From an uncultured Flavobacteriales bacterium (GTDB taxonomy: Bacteria > Bacteroidota > Bacteroidia > Flavobacteriales_D > Parvicellaceae): 64,000 bases of DNA. The position numbers and the translations under genes were made by a program. The notes beneath the pieces are model-generated. The model was given only the letters and a program-made list of their open reading frames with translations, made no database searches and was not told the DNA's origin. Positions 17,146-26,079 of this stretch are shown here, piece after piece. The stretch covers positions 82,143 through 146,142 of the forward strand of contig CAJWDP010000002.1 in the NCBI GenBank assembly GCA_913030835.1, in the 5' to 3' direction. Positions within the stretch are counted from its first letter, which is position 1. Each line of letters begins with the position of its first letter.

Positions 17146-17911
17146 TAATGACACCTTCAAATACTTTTACACCTGGTCCAATCAGGAAAATGTTCGTAAA
17201 ACTATTCTCACCAACTTTATCGTACGAAACCTCCAAAGTTCCTCCCAGCGTCTGGATCAGCGCTTCATAATTTCCAAACTCGTCTCCAGCCGCACTGAGA
17301 GCCACAGCCGTAACACCCGTGCCACAGCTCAGCGTTTCATCTTCAACACCTCGTTCATAGGTTCGAACAATCAGACGATCTTCACCTACACCAACAAAAT
17401 TGACATTTGTACCCTCTGACGCATATTTTGCACTATACCGGATAAGCTTAGCTTCTTTCACTACATCCATTTTATCAACTTCATTGACATATTTAATGTA
17501 ATGCGGAGACCCGGTGTGAATGAAAAAATAATCTTCGCTTTCTTCAATTTCATGAACATCTGCCATCTTTAGATGCACCCTGCCTTCTGAATCAATTTTT
17601 GCTTCGTGCATTCCGTCAATAGCCATGAACTGAGCGTTATCTTGAACTATTCCTAGAGACCGAGCAAAGAGCACTGCGCACCTACTTCCATTACCGCAGA
17701 AACTCTGAGAACCATCCGAATTGTAGTAAACCATTTCAAAATCAGCACTAGAATGATTTTCTATTAAGATAACTCCATCGGCTCCTATGCCAAATCTTCT
17801 GTCACACCAGAATCGAACGCGAGACAATACATCTTCAGCGATTTGACTACTGCGATTATCAATCATAATAAAATCATTTCCGGTTCCTTGATATTTTTCA
17901 AATCTGATCAT
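17138..17911 (-). CDS. dapF: Diaminopimelate epimerase DapF
   Basis: DapF interconverts LL- and meso-diaminopimelate for lysine and peptidoglycan synthesis. From ATG 17911 the product is 257 aa. It starts MIRFEKYQGTGNDFIMIDNR, with catalytic Cys72 in FCGNGSRC and Cys196 in LSCGTGV, the cysteine pair acting as acid and base. The frame opens earlier at 17926, but 17911 gives the standard N-terminus and an ATGA overlap with the upstream gene stop. It belongs to the 15.0-18.6 kb minus-strand cluster. Confidence 0.96.
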   Translation of the reverse strand: MIRFEKYQGTGNDFIMIDNRSSQIAEDVLSRVRFWCDRRFGIGADGVILIENHSSADFEMVYYNSDGSQSFCGNGSRCAVLFARSLGIVQDNAQFMAIDGMHEAKIDSEGRVHLKMADVHEIEESEDYFFIHTGSPHYIKYVNEVDKMDVVKEAKLIRYSAKYASEGTNVNFVGVGEDRLIVRTYERGVEDETLSCGTGVTAVALSAAGDEFGNYEALIQTLGGTLEVSYDKVGENSFTNIFLIGPGVKVFEGVINE

Positions 17912-18603
17912 TCGGCTACTACGCAAAGTTCTTTAAAATTAGATGTGGGTTCAAATAAATAGCTTGTTCGGTTGGTCTCAATCAAAATGGTATCCCCCTG
18001 AGAATAGGCATGCAAAATAAGTTCATTCAATAAACCATAGACGATCAAGGTTGATTTGGACATTTTATAACCGCGGTAATTCAATGGTGATTTCCATAAT
18101 TCCACTTTGAGGTATTCCGATGGTTTGCTCTCCTCAATATTCAATTTGTATTTCAGTGAATCCATCAACACATCTGTTGTGTCTATCTTTTCCTCGTCCA
18201 TTGCATGTTCTATCTTAATCAATTCTGATGAAAGCAATAAATCTCGCTCAACCAAAATGTCCTCTCCTGAAATCAAAAGAGAATCAAAACCAAAATCGTT
18301 AGAATCCTGTTTTACAGCAATGGAAACTTCCTCCGACGCATTCAAACTGTCGATCCTATTCTTTAATGAAATCAATGAATCTTCAAGTCTGTCAATCTTT
18401 TTATCCAACTTCTTATCAGCAACTATATACTGATCATCTTTCGTGTTAATTGCCATCTCCTCGACGTCCTGGTCTGCCTCAACGATTTGCACGACTTTTG
18501 TAGGTATCCGAACTTTCACCTTCTCATAACCCAATAGAAGTAATACGAGTATTCCAAGCCCAAAACCTGCGAATAATACTATCACATACTTTAAGACCTT
18601 CAA
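17908..18603 (-). CDS. Bitopic membrane protein with coiled-coil region, unknown
   Basis: The 231-aa product has one N-terminal membrane segment (about 5-26, VIVLFAGFGLGILVLLLLGY), then a charged stretch (40-90) rich in K, D and E with heptad-like spacing (KLDKKIDRLEDSLISLKNRI), then a more compact C-terminus ending LCVVAE. Function is unknown. It is first in the dapF-mltG cluster, sharing an ATGA overlap with dapF. The topology suggests a small periplasmic-facing or cytosolic scaffold. Confidence 0.75.
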   Translation of the reverse strand: MKVLKYVIVLFAGFGLGILVLLLLGYEKVKVRIPTKVVQIVEADQDVEEMAINTKDDQYIVADKKLDKKIDRLEDSLISLKNRIDSLNASEEVSIAVKQDSNDFGFDSLLISGEDILVERDLLLSSELIKIEHAMDEEKIDTTDVLMDSLKYKLNIEESKPSEYLKVELWKSPLNYRGYKMSKSTLIVYGLLNELILHAYSQGDTILIETNRTSYLFEPTSNFKELCVVAE

Positions 18604-18669
18604 ATCTTAACAAGTTTTAACAGTGAATCAACGAAACAACTCGTTCATTCAAGCGTTATTCGTATAGAC

Positions 18670-18677
18670 CAAATTTA
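18670..18677 (-). promoter_or_regulatory. Candidate -7 element for the dapF-mltG cluster
   Basis: The minus strand reads TAAATTTG, a match to TAnnTTTG, 67 bases upstream of the first gene of the cluster. No good TTTG -33 box lies at the expected spacing, so the call is weak. Confidence 0.35.
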
Positions 18678-18743
18678 ACCAACTTAGCTGTAGTAGTAAA
18701 AAGTAACTATCTTTTTTTTCATCAAACATTTAAACAACATAAA

Positions 18744-20207
18744 ATGAAGGGTTTAGTAAAAATATTTTTCGGTGGTTTACTAGGGGGCTGTATCGCCCTC
18801 ATATCATTTGCGATAATTAGTGAAAATGATCATTCAACAAATACCAAAACTGTTGACACACACTCATTTATTGCCCAACCAGCAAATTTTGTTGCTCCCG
18901 CAGCTGCATCAGTTTCGGAAATTACCACAGACTTCACATACGCTGCAGAAAACACCGTTAATACCGTTGTGCATGTAACGAATGAATTTACCAACAGCTA
19001 CAATCGTGACCCATTTTATGAATTCTTCTATGGCCCAGGTAACGGAATGCGTAAACAAGAAGCTACTGGTTCCGGAGTGATTATATCTGAAGATGGCTAT
19101 ATCGTAACCAACAACCACGTGATTGATGACGCAGATAATATTGAGATCACACTAAACAATGCCAAGAGCTATAAGGCCGAACTAGTAGGCAGTGATCCAA
19201 GTACGGATATCGCTTTATTGAAAATTGAAGAAACCAGTCTTCCATTCATAACATTTGGCAATTCAGATGATGTAAAAATTGGTGAATGGGTTTTGGCAGT
19301 CGGAAATCCATTCAATCTGAATTCCACGGTTACAGCCGGAATTGTAAGCGCCAAGGCAAGAGACATTGATTTATTAAAATACGACGAAAATAATGAAGTT
19401 TTTCCTCTGGAATCATTCATTCAAACCGATGCTGCAGTCAATCCCGGAAATAGTGGTGGAGCTCTTGTTAACACGAGAGGCGAGCTGATCGGAATAAATA
19501 CAGCTATTGCATCGAAAACAGGTTCATACTCAGGTTATTCATTTGCGGTTCCTGCAGACATTGTTAAAAAAGTTGCAGATGATCTCTTAGAATTCGGCAT
19601 GGTACAACGAGCATTTATAGGAGTCGCTCTCACCAATATCAACCAAGAAATTGCTGACGAACTGGAATTATCGAATACAGACGGTGTTTTGGTTACTGGG
19701 CTCATAGATGGCGGTGCAGCATCTGATGCAGGAATTAAAGAAGGAGACGTAATTACAAAAATAGGAGCACTTTCTATCAATTCGGTACCTGCTCTTCAGG
19801 AGCAAGTCGGGAAATTTAGGCCCGGAGACAAAATTTCACTAACGGTTAAAAGAGATCGATCAGAGAAGCTCATTAATTTGATCTTAAGAAATAAAGAAGG
19901 TCAGACGAAAATGATCGATAAAGAAGAGAAAAACAGATACTCAGCTTTAGGGGCCACATTTAAAAAAATCACATCGGAAGACATCAATCTATTCAAGATA
20001 AAAAATGGAGTGAAGGTCGCCTCTATTGGACCTGGAAAATTGAGGAGTGCAGGAATAAAAGAAGGTATTATCATTCTTAAAGTCGATCAAAAGCCTGTAT
20101 CATCTCCCGAAGAATTAGTAAGGCTGCTCAATACCAAAAAGGGCGGAATATTAATTGAAGGAATTACTGCTAATGGTGGGAAGGCTTATTACGGTTTTGG
20201 TCTTTAA
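18744..20207 (+). CDS. Do/HtrA-type (DegP-like) periplasmic serine protease
   Basis: The 487-aa product has an N-terminal membrane/signal segment at about 5-25. The trypsin-like triad is visible: His125 in TNNHVIDDA, Asp155 in STDIALLKI and Ser237 in NPGNSGGALV. Two PDZ domains follow at about 280-375 and 400-487, the first with a GVALTNINQEIA core and the second with KIKNGVKVASIGPGKLR. It degrades or refolds damaged envelope proteins. It is a single gene divergent from the dapF cluster. Confidence 0.94.
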   Translation: MKGLVKIFFGGLLGGCIALISFAIISENDHSTNTKTVDTHSFIAQPANFVAPAAASVSEITTDFTYAAENTVNTVVHVTNEFTNSYNRDPFYEFFYGPGNGMRKQEATGSGVIISEDGYIVTNNHVIDDADNIEITLNNAKSYKAELVGSDPSTDIALLKIEETSLPFITFGNSDDVKIGEWVLAVGNPFNLNSTVTAGIVSAKARDIDLLKYDENNEVFPLESFIQTDAAVNPGNSGGALVNTRGELIGINTAIASKTGSYSGYSFAVPADIVKKVADDLLEFGMVQRAFIGVALTNINQEIADELELSNTDGVLVTGLIDGGAASDAGIKEGDVITKIGALSINSVPALQEQVGKFRPGDKISLTVKRDRSEKLINLILRNKEGQTKMIDKEEKNRYSALGATFKKITSEDINLFKIKNGVKVASIGPGKLRSAGIKEGIIILKVDQKPVSSPEELVRLLNTKKGGILIEGITANGGKAYYGFGL

Positions 20208-20318
20208 TTGAATAGAATTTAGAGCAGATTGTGGAGCTCGTTGAATCCATGCCAAATATGGATTCGTGGAAAATTAAATTGGATGTTAATAAATCACAAT
20301 TTTCTTTGCTCCAAAAGA

Positions 20319-20350
20319 TTTGACTTGCATTAGTAAATAGCATAAGTTTG
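20319..20350 (+). promoter_or_regulatory. Bacteroidota-type promoter of rpoD
   Basis: TTTG at 20319-20322, a 20-nt spacer, then TAAGTTTG at 20343-20350 match the Bacteroidota primary-sigma promoter (TTTG and TAnnTTTG). Transcription should start near 20357, leaving a leader of about 43 nt. The gene encodes the sigma factor expected to read this site, so autoregulation is likely. Confidence 0.8.
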
Positions 20351-20399
20351 CGGCCTGCGAATTGGAACAAATCGGCACACCTGAAAATCGAATTATAGT

Positions 20400-21263
20400 A
20401 TGAGACAACTTAAGATCACGAAGTCAATAACAAATCGTGAAAGTGCTTCTTTGGATAAATACCTCCAAGAAATTGGAAGAGAAGAATTGATCACAGCGGA
20501 AGAAGAAGTGCAACTGGCCAAAAGAATAAAAGAAGGCGATCAGGTGGCACTGGAAAAAATGACGAAAGCCAACCTTCGTTTCGTTGTTTCCGTGGCAAAG
20601 CAATATCAAAATCAAGGGCTAACCTTGCCCGACTTAATCAATGAAGGCAATCTTGGGCTCATCAAAGCTGCACAACGGTTTGATGAAACAAGAGGGTTTA
20701 AGTTTATCTCATATGCGGTTTGGTGGATTAGACAATCGATTCTACAGGCTTTGGCTGAGCAATCGCGTATTGTTCGATTGCCCTTAAACCAGGTGGGATC
20801 CCTGAATAAAATCAATAAGGCTTTTGCCAAATTGGAACAGGAATACGAAAGACCTCCTTCGGCTTCAGAAATGGCGAAAGCATTGGATCTGCCCGAAGAC
20901 AAAGTAGCGGACACCATAAAAGTATCTGGAAGGCATATTTCAGTCGATGCCCCATTTGTTGATGGTGAGAATAATTCTCTGCTGGATGTTTTGGTGAATT
21001 CTGATTCGCCAAAAGCAGACGTTGATTTAATGCGCGAATCCCTTCAACGTGAAATTGAGCGCTCGTTGAGCACTTTGACTGAAAGGGAAAGAGACGTGAT
21101 TCGATTATTCTTTGGAATTGGCATGCAGCACGGCCTTACATTGGAGGAAATAGGTGCTAAATTTGATCTTACAAGAGAAAGAGTAAGACAAATTAAAGAG
21201 AAAGCCATAAGAAGGTTGCGCCACACATCAAGAAGCAAATTACTAAAGACATATTTAGGTTAG
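20400..21263 (+). CDS. rpoD: Primary RNA polymerase sigma factor (short Bacteroidota RpoD/SigA)
   Basis: The 287-aa product is typical for the phylum and lacks the long region 1.1. It starts [21 protein letters not shown] (region 1.2). Region 2 has [36 protein letters not shown] and [15 protein letters not shown]. Region 3 includes [11 protein letters not shown], and region 4 includes [20 protein letters not shown] before the basic tail. It reads the TTTG/TAnnTTTG promoters seen in this window. The transcript ends at the terminator at 21273-21302. Confidence 0.97.
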   Translation: MRQLKITKSITNRESASLDKYLQEIGREELITAEEEVQLAKRIKEGDQVALEKMTKANLRFVVSVAKQYQNQGLTLPDLINEGNLGLIKAAQRFDETRGFKFISYAVWWIRQSILQALAEQSRIVRLPLNQVGSLNKINKAFAKLEQEYERPPSASEMAKALDLPEDKVADTIKVSGRHISVDAPFVDGENNSLLDVLVNSDSPKADVDLMRESLQREIERSLSTLTERERDVIRLFFGIGMQHGLTLEEIGAKFDLTRERVRQIKEKAIRRLRHTSRSKLLKTYLG

Positions 21264-21272
21264 ACATATTCA

Positions 21273-21302
21273 AACGTCGGCGGTTGTTTCCGACGTTTTT
21301 TA
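21273..21302 (+). terminator. Intrinsic terminator of rpoD
   Basis: An 8-bp stem (AACGTCGG at 21273-21280 pairing with CCGACGTT at 21290-21297) has a 9-nt loop and is followed by a T-run to 21302. It lies 9 bases after the rpoD stop and just before gap. Confidence 0.9.
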
Positions 21303-21323
21303 ATTAAAATCACTTCACTATAA

Positions 21324-22784
21324 ATGGAAATCATGGAAGCAAAAACCGGTTACGAAGCCGAATTGCAAAACTGGGTTAGCAAAGAAAGAGCGACAGTTAG
21401 CCTTATAAATTCTGTAGGCACTTTAATGTACGATCAAGGAGTTGAACTCGTTTTCTTCAGAAATCATTTGGTTGATCTGGGCGTTAACGAAGTGTTGAAC
21501 TTATTTGACTACGCCGACAATGTCGTTCAGAAGCACATTGATGCCCATACGACGGCTAAAGTGGCAAAAGTAATGCGCTCCATGGATCTTGCTCCTTCAA
21601 AACTGGACATCGGAAAACTAACAAAGCAATACCTGGAGAAGAAAGAAGAATATGCAAGCGTTGAAGATTTTCTCTCCACTACCCTCTCTGATTTTATTGG
21701 TAAAGACAAGCACAAATTTGAACCAAGAGATGTAGTTCTATACGGATTCGGAAGAATTGGTAGACTAGCAGCCAGAGAATTGATAAAACAAGCAGGGAAA
21801 GGGCAACAACTTCGGTTAAGAGCCATTGTTACCCGAAATACAAGCGACGAGCAATTAATAAAACGAGCCGCTCTTCTACGAAATGATTCTGTTCACGGGA
21901 CGTTTAACGGAACTGTCCAAGAAGATCTGGATAATAAGAGGTTGATTGTGAATGGCCAGATTATTGAAATGATCGAGGCAAAAAATCCGGAAGAAATTGA
22001 TTATACGTCTTATGACATGAAAAATGTCTTGGTGATTGACAATACCGGTGTTTTCAAAGACAAAGAGGCATTGAGCAGACACCTCAAATCAAAAGGAGCA
22101 AGCAAGGTTATACTCACTGCTCCGGGCGGAGAAATCCCAAATATTGTCTACGGCATCAACCATAGAGATATTGACGTTGAAGGAACCGACATCTATTCCG
22201 CTGCTTCGTGCACAACCAATGCGATATCTCCAGTATTAAAAGTCATTGAAGAACAATTGGGGGTTGTAAAAGGACACATAGAAACGGTTCATGCCTACAC
22301 AAACGACCAAAACCTATTGGACAATATGCACAAAAAACCAAGAAGAGGAAGGTCAGCGGCAATCAATATGGTAATTACATCAACCGGAGCAGGAAAAGCC
22401 GTAACTAAGGTAATTCCCAGCCTTAAAGATAAACTTACGGCTAATGCAGTTAGGGTGCCAACACCAAATGGATCGTTAGCGATTATGAACCTAACTGTTG
22501 ACAACGAAACAAGTGTTGATCAGGTAAACAATTTTTTGCGAACGGCTGCACTGGAAGGAGATCTTATTAATCAGATCAACTATAATATCAATGAAGAACT
22601 TGTAAGTAACGATATTATTGGAAACACTTGCTGCGCTGTATTTGACAGCAATGCAACCATTGTATCCCCTGATAAAAAGAACATTGTGCTTTACGTGTGG
22701 TACGACAATGAGTTTGGCTACACAAAACAGGTGATACGTTTAGCTAAATATGTCGCGCAGGTTAGACGACTTATATACTATTGA
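21324..22784 (+). CDS. gap: Long Bacteroidota-type glyceraldehyde-3-phosphate dehydrogenase
   Basis: GAPDH oxidises glyceraldehyde-3-phosphate with NAD(P)+ and phosphate in glycolysis. The Rossmann motif GFGRIGR sits at 141-147, the catalytic Cys296 is in SCTTNAISPV, and His323 in HAYTNDQ. YDNEFGYTKQVIRL closes the fold. About 130 residues precede the classic domain, a class found in Bacteroidota and some other bacteria. The start could be 21324 (MEIMEAK) or 21333 (MEAKTGYE). No separate promoter is obvious in the short gap after the rpoD terminator. Confidence 0.96.
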   Translation: MEIMEAKTGYEAELQNWVSKERATVSLINSVGTLMYDQGVELVFFRNHLVDLGVNEVLNLFDYADNVVQKHIDAHTTAKVAKVMRSMDLAPSKLDIGKLTKQYLEKKEEYASVEDFLSTTLSDFIGKDKHKFEPRDVVLYGFGRIGRLAARELIKQAGKGQQLRLRAIVTRNTSDEQLIKRAALLRNDSVHGTFNGTVQEDLDNKRLIVNGQIIEMIEAKNPEEIDYTSYDMKNVLVIDNTGVFKDKEALSRHLKSKGASKVILTAPGGEIPNIVYGINHRDIDVEGTDIYSAASCTTNAISPVLKVIEEQLGVVKGHIETVHAYTNDQNLLDNMHKKPRRGRSAAINMVITSTGAGKAVTKVIPSLKDKLTANAVRVPTPNGSLAIMNLTVDNETSVDQVNNFLRTAALEGDLINQINYNINEELVSNDIIGNTCCAVFDSNATIVSPDKKNIVLYVWYDNEFGYTKQVIRLAKYVAQVRRLIYY

Positions 22785-22793
22785 TTTGACTTC

Positions 22794-22811
22794 TGGCTCT
22801 TCATAGAGCCA
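22794..22811 (+). terminator. Candidate hairpin downstream of gap
   Basis: A 7-bp stem (TGGCTCT at 22794-22800, AGAGCCA at 22805-22811) with a 4-nt loop lies 9 bases after the gap stop codon. It lacks a clear U-run, so it may be a weak terminator or an mRNA-stabilising hairpin. A second hairpin (CAATAGC/GCTATTG, 22853-22870) lies further on. Confidence 0.4.
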
Positions 22812-22900
22812 AGTGATTCCTATTTTACCCACGGAGCAGACCGAGTTAAATACAATAGCTTTGGCTATTGATTTTGTGGAATTAATCAAATGGTAAAATA

Positions 22901-23452
22901 ATGATTCGAACCGAAATAGTTGATGCGATTCATACCACCCAACATTTCAATCCTGTTTATTGGGCTAAAACTTTGCAGCAACGAGCAGGTTTGAATGAAA
23001 ATGGCGACATTAATGAACATCGAGCGGGAAGCTACTACCCAGATTACAATTCGACTCAATTGGAAGCAGCTCTATTAATGGCATTTTGGGAGCCGTTTCA
23101 TTCGGATCATGTACGTCCAATATTTAAAACCTTCACAACTCCATTGCCGGGCTTATTAGGCATCGTAGAGCTTCGAAACCTCTCTCCTACCACTAATGTT
23201 ATGGTGCGCGATCCGAAAAAAACCGGATTTGCTCAACTTCATTACCAATCGAACAAGGAAGAGATGGCGGATGAAACCACTATAATTGTTTCAAAAAAAC
23301 ACACGAGCTGGAAAGTAGTCACCTTCTACCCTGGGAAACCAATTGAAGGCAAGAAAATTCCTATTGAAGAAGTTAAATCTGAATCAATTTCGGTGAAAAA
23401 TGCATTGGAAATTGGGTTCACACATGCAAAATTGGTGAAGATTGGCACCTAA
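22901..23452 (+). CDS. Hypothetical protein, 183 aa, family not recognised
   Basis: A soluble protein with no signal or membrane segment. The N-terminal half is helical (HTTQHFNPVYWAKTLQQ). The second half has beta-like features including a KTGFAQLHYQ stretch and SSWKVVTFYPGKPI-like wording (HTSWKVVTFYPGKPIEG). The latter resembles the ending of some small RNase-like toxins, but that is only a hunch. The gene lies in an isolated position between gap and an outer-membrane protein, with hairpins upstream. No antitoxin-like partner is adjacent. Confidence 0.7.
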   Translation: MIRTEIVDAIHTTQHFNPVYWAKTLQQRAGLNENGDINEHRAGSYYPDYNSTQLEAALLMAFWEPFHSDHVRPIFKTFTTPLPGLLGIVELRNLSPTTNVMVRDPKKTGFAQLHYQSNKEEMADETTIIVSKKHTSWKVVTFYPGKPIEGKKIPIEEVKSESISVKNALEIGFTHAKLVKIGT

Positions 23453-23478
23453 AATCAGTAAATTGCGTATCAGTACTG

Positions 23479-24174
23479 ATGAAACTAATATCACTTTGTC
23501 TTTTTATTGCATTCAGTTGTTCAGCTTTTGGACAGCCTTCTTATAGTTATGGATTTAATTTTGCTGCTGGTGTGAGTCGTGTTCCGATGAATGGCGAGAA
23601 TATAACTTTTAGTACGAAGATCGGCCCATCGGGTGTTGCAGGACTTTTCTTCCAGACTAAACTCAAAAAACGTGGATTGCTTGGTGTAGAGGTTAATTTG
23701 TCTCAAATTGAAGGAAGATGGACCTCCGAAGAGCAAATAAATGATGGTTTTGGAAATACAATAGGTACCAGATTCATTAGCGGAAAACAACACATAACCT
23801 ATATTTCACTGCCTATCTTCTATGGGTTCACCCTAAAAAACTGCACTTTATATGGCGGTATGCAATTTGGATTGGCTGCCAGCGGAAAAAGAGCAAACAG
23901 CATTACTACAATAATTAGTGGCGACGAGAACACCTCTGAAGAATTGGGAAACCTGAGTATCGTATTACCCGATTTTGGCACACGGATAGGAGCAATTTGG
24001 AAAATCAGCAATAAAATAAGCCTTGAAGCTAAATACTATCAAGGCTTACTTAATATCTTCGATCAAGAGACTACGAAATCCACCTATTTTTGGTTGACTC
24101 AACAAGCAACTGTAGGTGTTCGAATAGCCCTAAGAAATACAAACGATTGCGGAACATGTCCCGCATGGAATTAA
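23479..24174 (+). CDS. Outer-membrane beta-barrel protein (PorT-like)
   Basis: The 231-aa product has a signal peptide (MKLISLCLFIAFSCSAFGQ) and then alternating amphipathic beta strands typical of small outer-membrane barrels of the PorT/OmpW-like group (FAAGVSRVPMNGENITFSTK, GLFFQTKLKKRGLLGVEVN). The C-terminus has QATVGVRIALRN and a CGTC motif, unusual for the barrel end. A 12-bp palindrome (ATCAGTACTGAT, 23469-23480) covers the start codon. The precise role is unknown. Confidence 0.82.
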   Translation: MKLISLCLFIAFSCSAFGQPSYSYGFNFAAGVSRVPMNGENITFSTKIGPSGVAGLFFQTKLKKRGLLGVEVNLSQIEGRWTSEEQINDGFGNTIGTRFISGKQHITYISLPIFYGFTLKNCTLYGGMQFGLAASGKRANSITTIISGDENTSEELGNLSIVLPDFGTRIGAIWKISNKISLEAKYYQGLLNIFDQETTKSTYFWLTQQATVGVRIALRNTNDCGTCPAWN

Positions 24175-24213
24175 TCCAGCTCAATGATTAGAAAATAATT
24201 CTATTGAACCCTT

Positions 24214-24579
24214 TTATTCCTTAACGTCGATTTGTTTCTTACTCGCCTTCAGAGCTGCATTCATTTTCTCTCGCTGATCATCTGAAAGCAAAGCTTCTGC
24301 CTCTTTTTTCATATTTTCTTTGTAGGCAGCAACAGCAGCATCAATTTCCTTTGCATTTGTACGATCTTTAGCCATTGACTTTTGCTCCTTCTCAATTAGG
24401 GTAACGTACTTTGTCAAAACCTCTCTAACTTGCTCTTTCTGCGTATCTGAAAATTCAAGCGTTTTTTCCCATTTCGCCATTTTATGATCAACTACTTGCT
24501 TTACGCTTTCAGAAACTTCTTGTGCACTAATGGAACCCAATGTTGCCATTAACACTACTGCCATAATCGTTTTTTTCAT
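24214..24579 (-). CDS. Small secreted helical protein (Spy/CpxP-like in look)
   Basis: The 121-aa product has a signal peptide (MKKTIMAVVLMATLGSISA) and a helical, charged mature part. LEFSDTQKEQVREVLTKYV and EALLSDDQREKMNAAL echo the two LTxxQ-like turns of periplasmic Spy/CpxP proteins, which buffer envelope stress and metals. The match is loose, so the function is inferred. It is divergent from the M16 operon. Confidence 0.75.
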   Translation of the reverse strand: MKKTIMAVVLMATLGSISAQEVSESVKQVVDHKMAKWEKTLEFSDTQKEQVREVLTKYVTLIEKEQKSMAKDRTNAKEIDAAVAAYKENMKKEAEALLSDDQREKMNAALKASKKQIDVKE

Positions 24580-24677
24580 TTTATTCTCTTTTTTATAAAG
24601 GTATTAATTACGCTTTAAAATTCAATATAATTATTGCGCCACTCAAATTATTTATACTCCGTTGATAATTTATTTGC

Positions 24678-24717
24678 TTGAAAGTGATGAAATTCATTTT
24701 ACATTTAACGCGTTAAA
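24678..24717 (+). promoter_or_regulatory. Promoter and palindromic operator of the M16 peptidase operon
   Basis: CTTG, a 19-nt spacer and TACATTTA (24700-24707) approximate the Bacteroidota promoter consensus. A perfect 14-bp palindrome TTTAACGCGTTAAA at 24704-24717 overlaps its downstream end and lies 9 bases before the start codon. This placement suits a repressor operator. No regulator gene is adjacent. Confidence 0.5.
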
Positions 24718-24726
24718 AATAAACGC

Positions 24727-26058
24727 ATGAATTTATCACGATTTACTTTAATTCTGACGACATTTTTTGGTTTAAGTTGCTTTGCTCAGAATAAAATAGA
24801 GTTTACAGAATATGATCTTGAAAACGGCCTTCACGTTATTTTGCACGAAGATCACACAACACCCATCGTAACAGTAAGTGTAATGTACCACGTAGGGTCT
24901 AAAAATGAAAATCCTGACCGAACAGGATTCGCTCATTTCTTTGAACATTTATTGTTTGAGGGCTCAGAGAATATTCCAAGGGGTAAATTCTCAGAATATG
25001 TGGAAAACGCAGGTGGTGTGCTTAACGCAAATACTTCAAACGACCGAACCTTTTATTTTGAGAACCTCCCATCCAATATGTTAGAAACGGGATTATGGCT
25101 CGAATCTGAACGCATGCTTCATGCAAAAGTTGACATTAAGGGTGTTGAGACGCAACGAGAGGTTGTGAAAGAAGAAAAGAGACAAAGGATTGACAACCAA
25201 CCTTATGGTTCTATTGTCACGGAAATAATGAAAAGAGCTTATACAGTTCATCCCTACCGCTGGCCGGTCATTGGTTCAATGGAACACTTAAACGCTGCGC
25301 AAGAGGAGGACTACATTGACTTTTACAAAAAGTACTACGTTCCAAACAACGCGATCTTGTCTATTGCTGGTGATTTGGACATCGAAAAGACAAAAGCTTT
25401 AATCGAAGCCTACTTTGGACCAATACCAAGAGGTACCGGAGACATTCCAACAGTAGAAGATGCTGAGCCTCCTTTAACACAGGAAATAAGAGATACCGTT
25501 TACGACAACATTCAGCTACCAGCAGTCGTTCAAGCATATAGAATTCCGCCTAATGGCACGGATGATTATTATGCTGTGAGTATGCTGGCTCAGCTCATGT
25601 CTCAAGGAGAAAGTTCAAGACTGCAAAAGAAATGCGTCAATGAGACCCAATCCGCGATGTTTGTTGGTGCGTTTCCATTTGGCTTGGAACATTCAGGCGT
25701 AACCTTATCTTTTGGAATTTGCACAAACGATACGGACCCAAAAGATCTTGAGAATGAAATCAATGAAGAATTTGAGAAGCTGCAGCTGGAGTTGATCAGC
25801 GATAAGGAATTTGAGAAGTTAAAAAATCAGATAGAAAATGACTTTGTCAGCTCCAATTCTTCCATTATGGGAATTGCTGAATCACTGGCAGATTATGAAA
25901 TGTATCTGGGCGATGCCAACCTCATCAACACTGAAATCGACAGGTATTTAAGTGTTTCTAAGGAAGACATTCAAAAAGTAGCAAGCAAATATTTTGTGAA
26001 AGACAACCGGGTTGTATTGTACTATTTGCCGATTGAAGAATCGGAAAATGGAGAATAA
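24727..26058 (+). CDS. M16 family zinc metallopeptidase, catalytic member
   Basis: The 443-aa product has a signal peptide ending LSCFAQ, then the inverted zinc motif HFFEH (residues 70-74, HxxEH) and a downstream second Glu (REVVKEEKRQ, near 150). The C-terminal M16 domain (PFGLEHSGVTLSFGI) follows. It is exported and probably works with the inactive partner encoded next, as M16 pairs in Bacteroidota do. Substrates are likely small peptides. It is separated from the next gene by 21 bases. Confidence 0.93.
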   Translation: MNLSRFTLILTTFFGLSCFAQNKIEFTEYDLENGLHVILHEDHTTPIVTVSVMYHVGSKNENPDRTGFAHFFEHLLFEGSENIPRGKFSEYVENAGGVLNANTSNDRTFYFENLPSNMLETGLWLESERMLHAKVDIKGVETQREVVKEEKRQRIDNQPYGSIVTEIMKRAYTVHPYRWPVIGSMEHLNAAQEEDYIDFYKKYYVPNNAILSIAGDLDIEKTKALIEAYFGPIPRGTGDIPTVEDAEPPLTQEIRDTVYDNIQLPAVVQAYRIPPNGTDDYYAVSMLAQLMSQGESSRLQKKCVNETQSAMFVGAFPFGLEHSGVTLSFGICTNDTDPKDLENEINEEFEKLQLELISDKEFEKLKNQIENDFVSSNSSIMGIAESLADYEMYLGDANLINTEIDRYLSVSKEDIQKVASKYFVKDNRVVLYYLPIEESENGE

Positions 26059-26079
26059 TAACTCAAAAGGAAAATCGAA

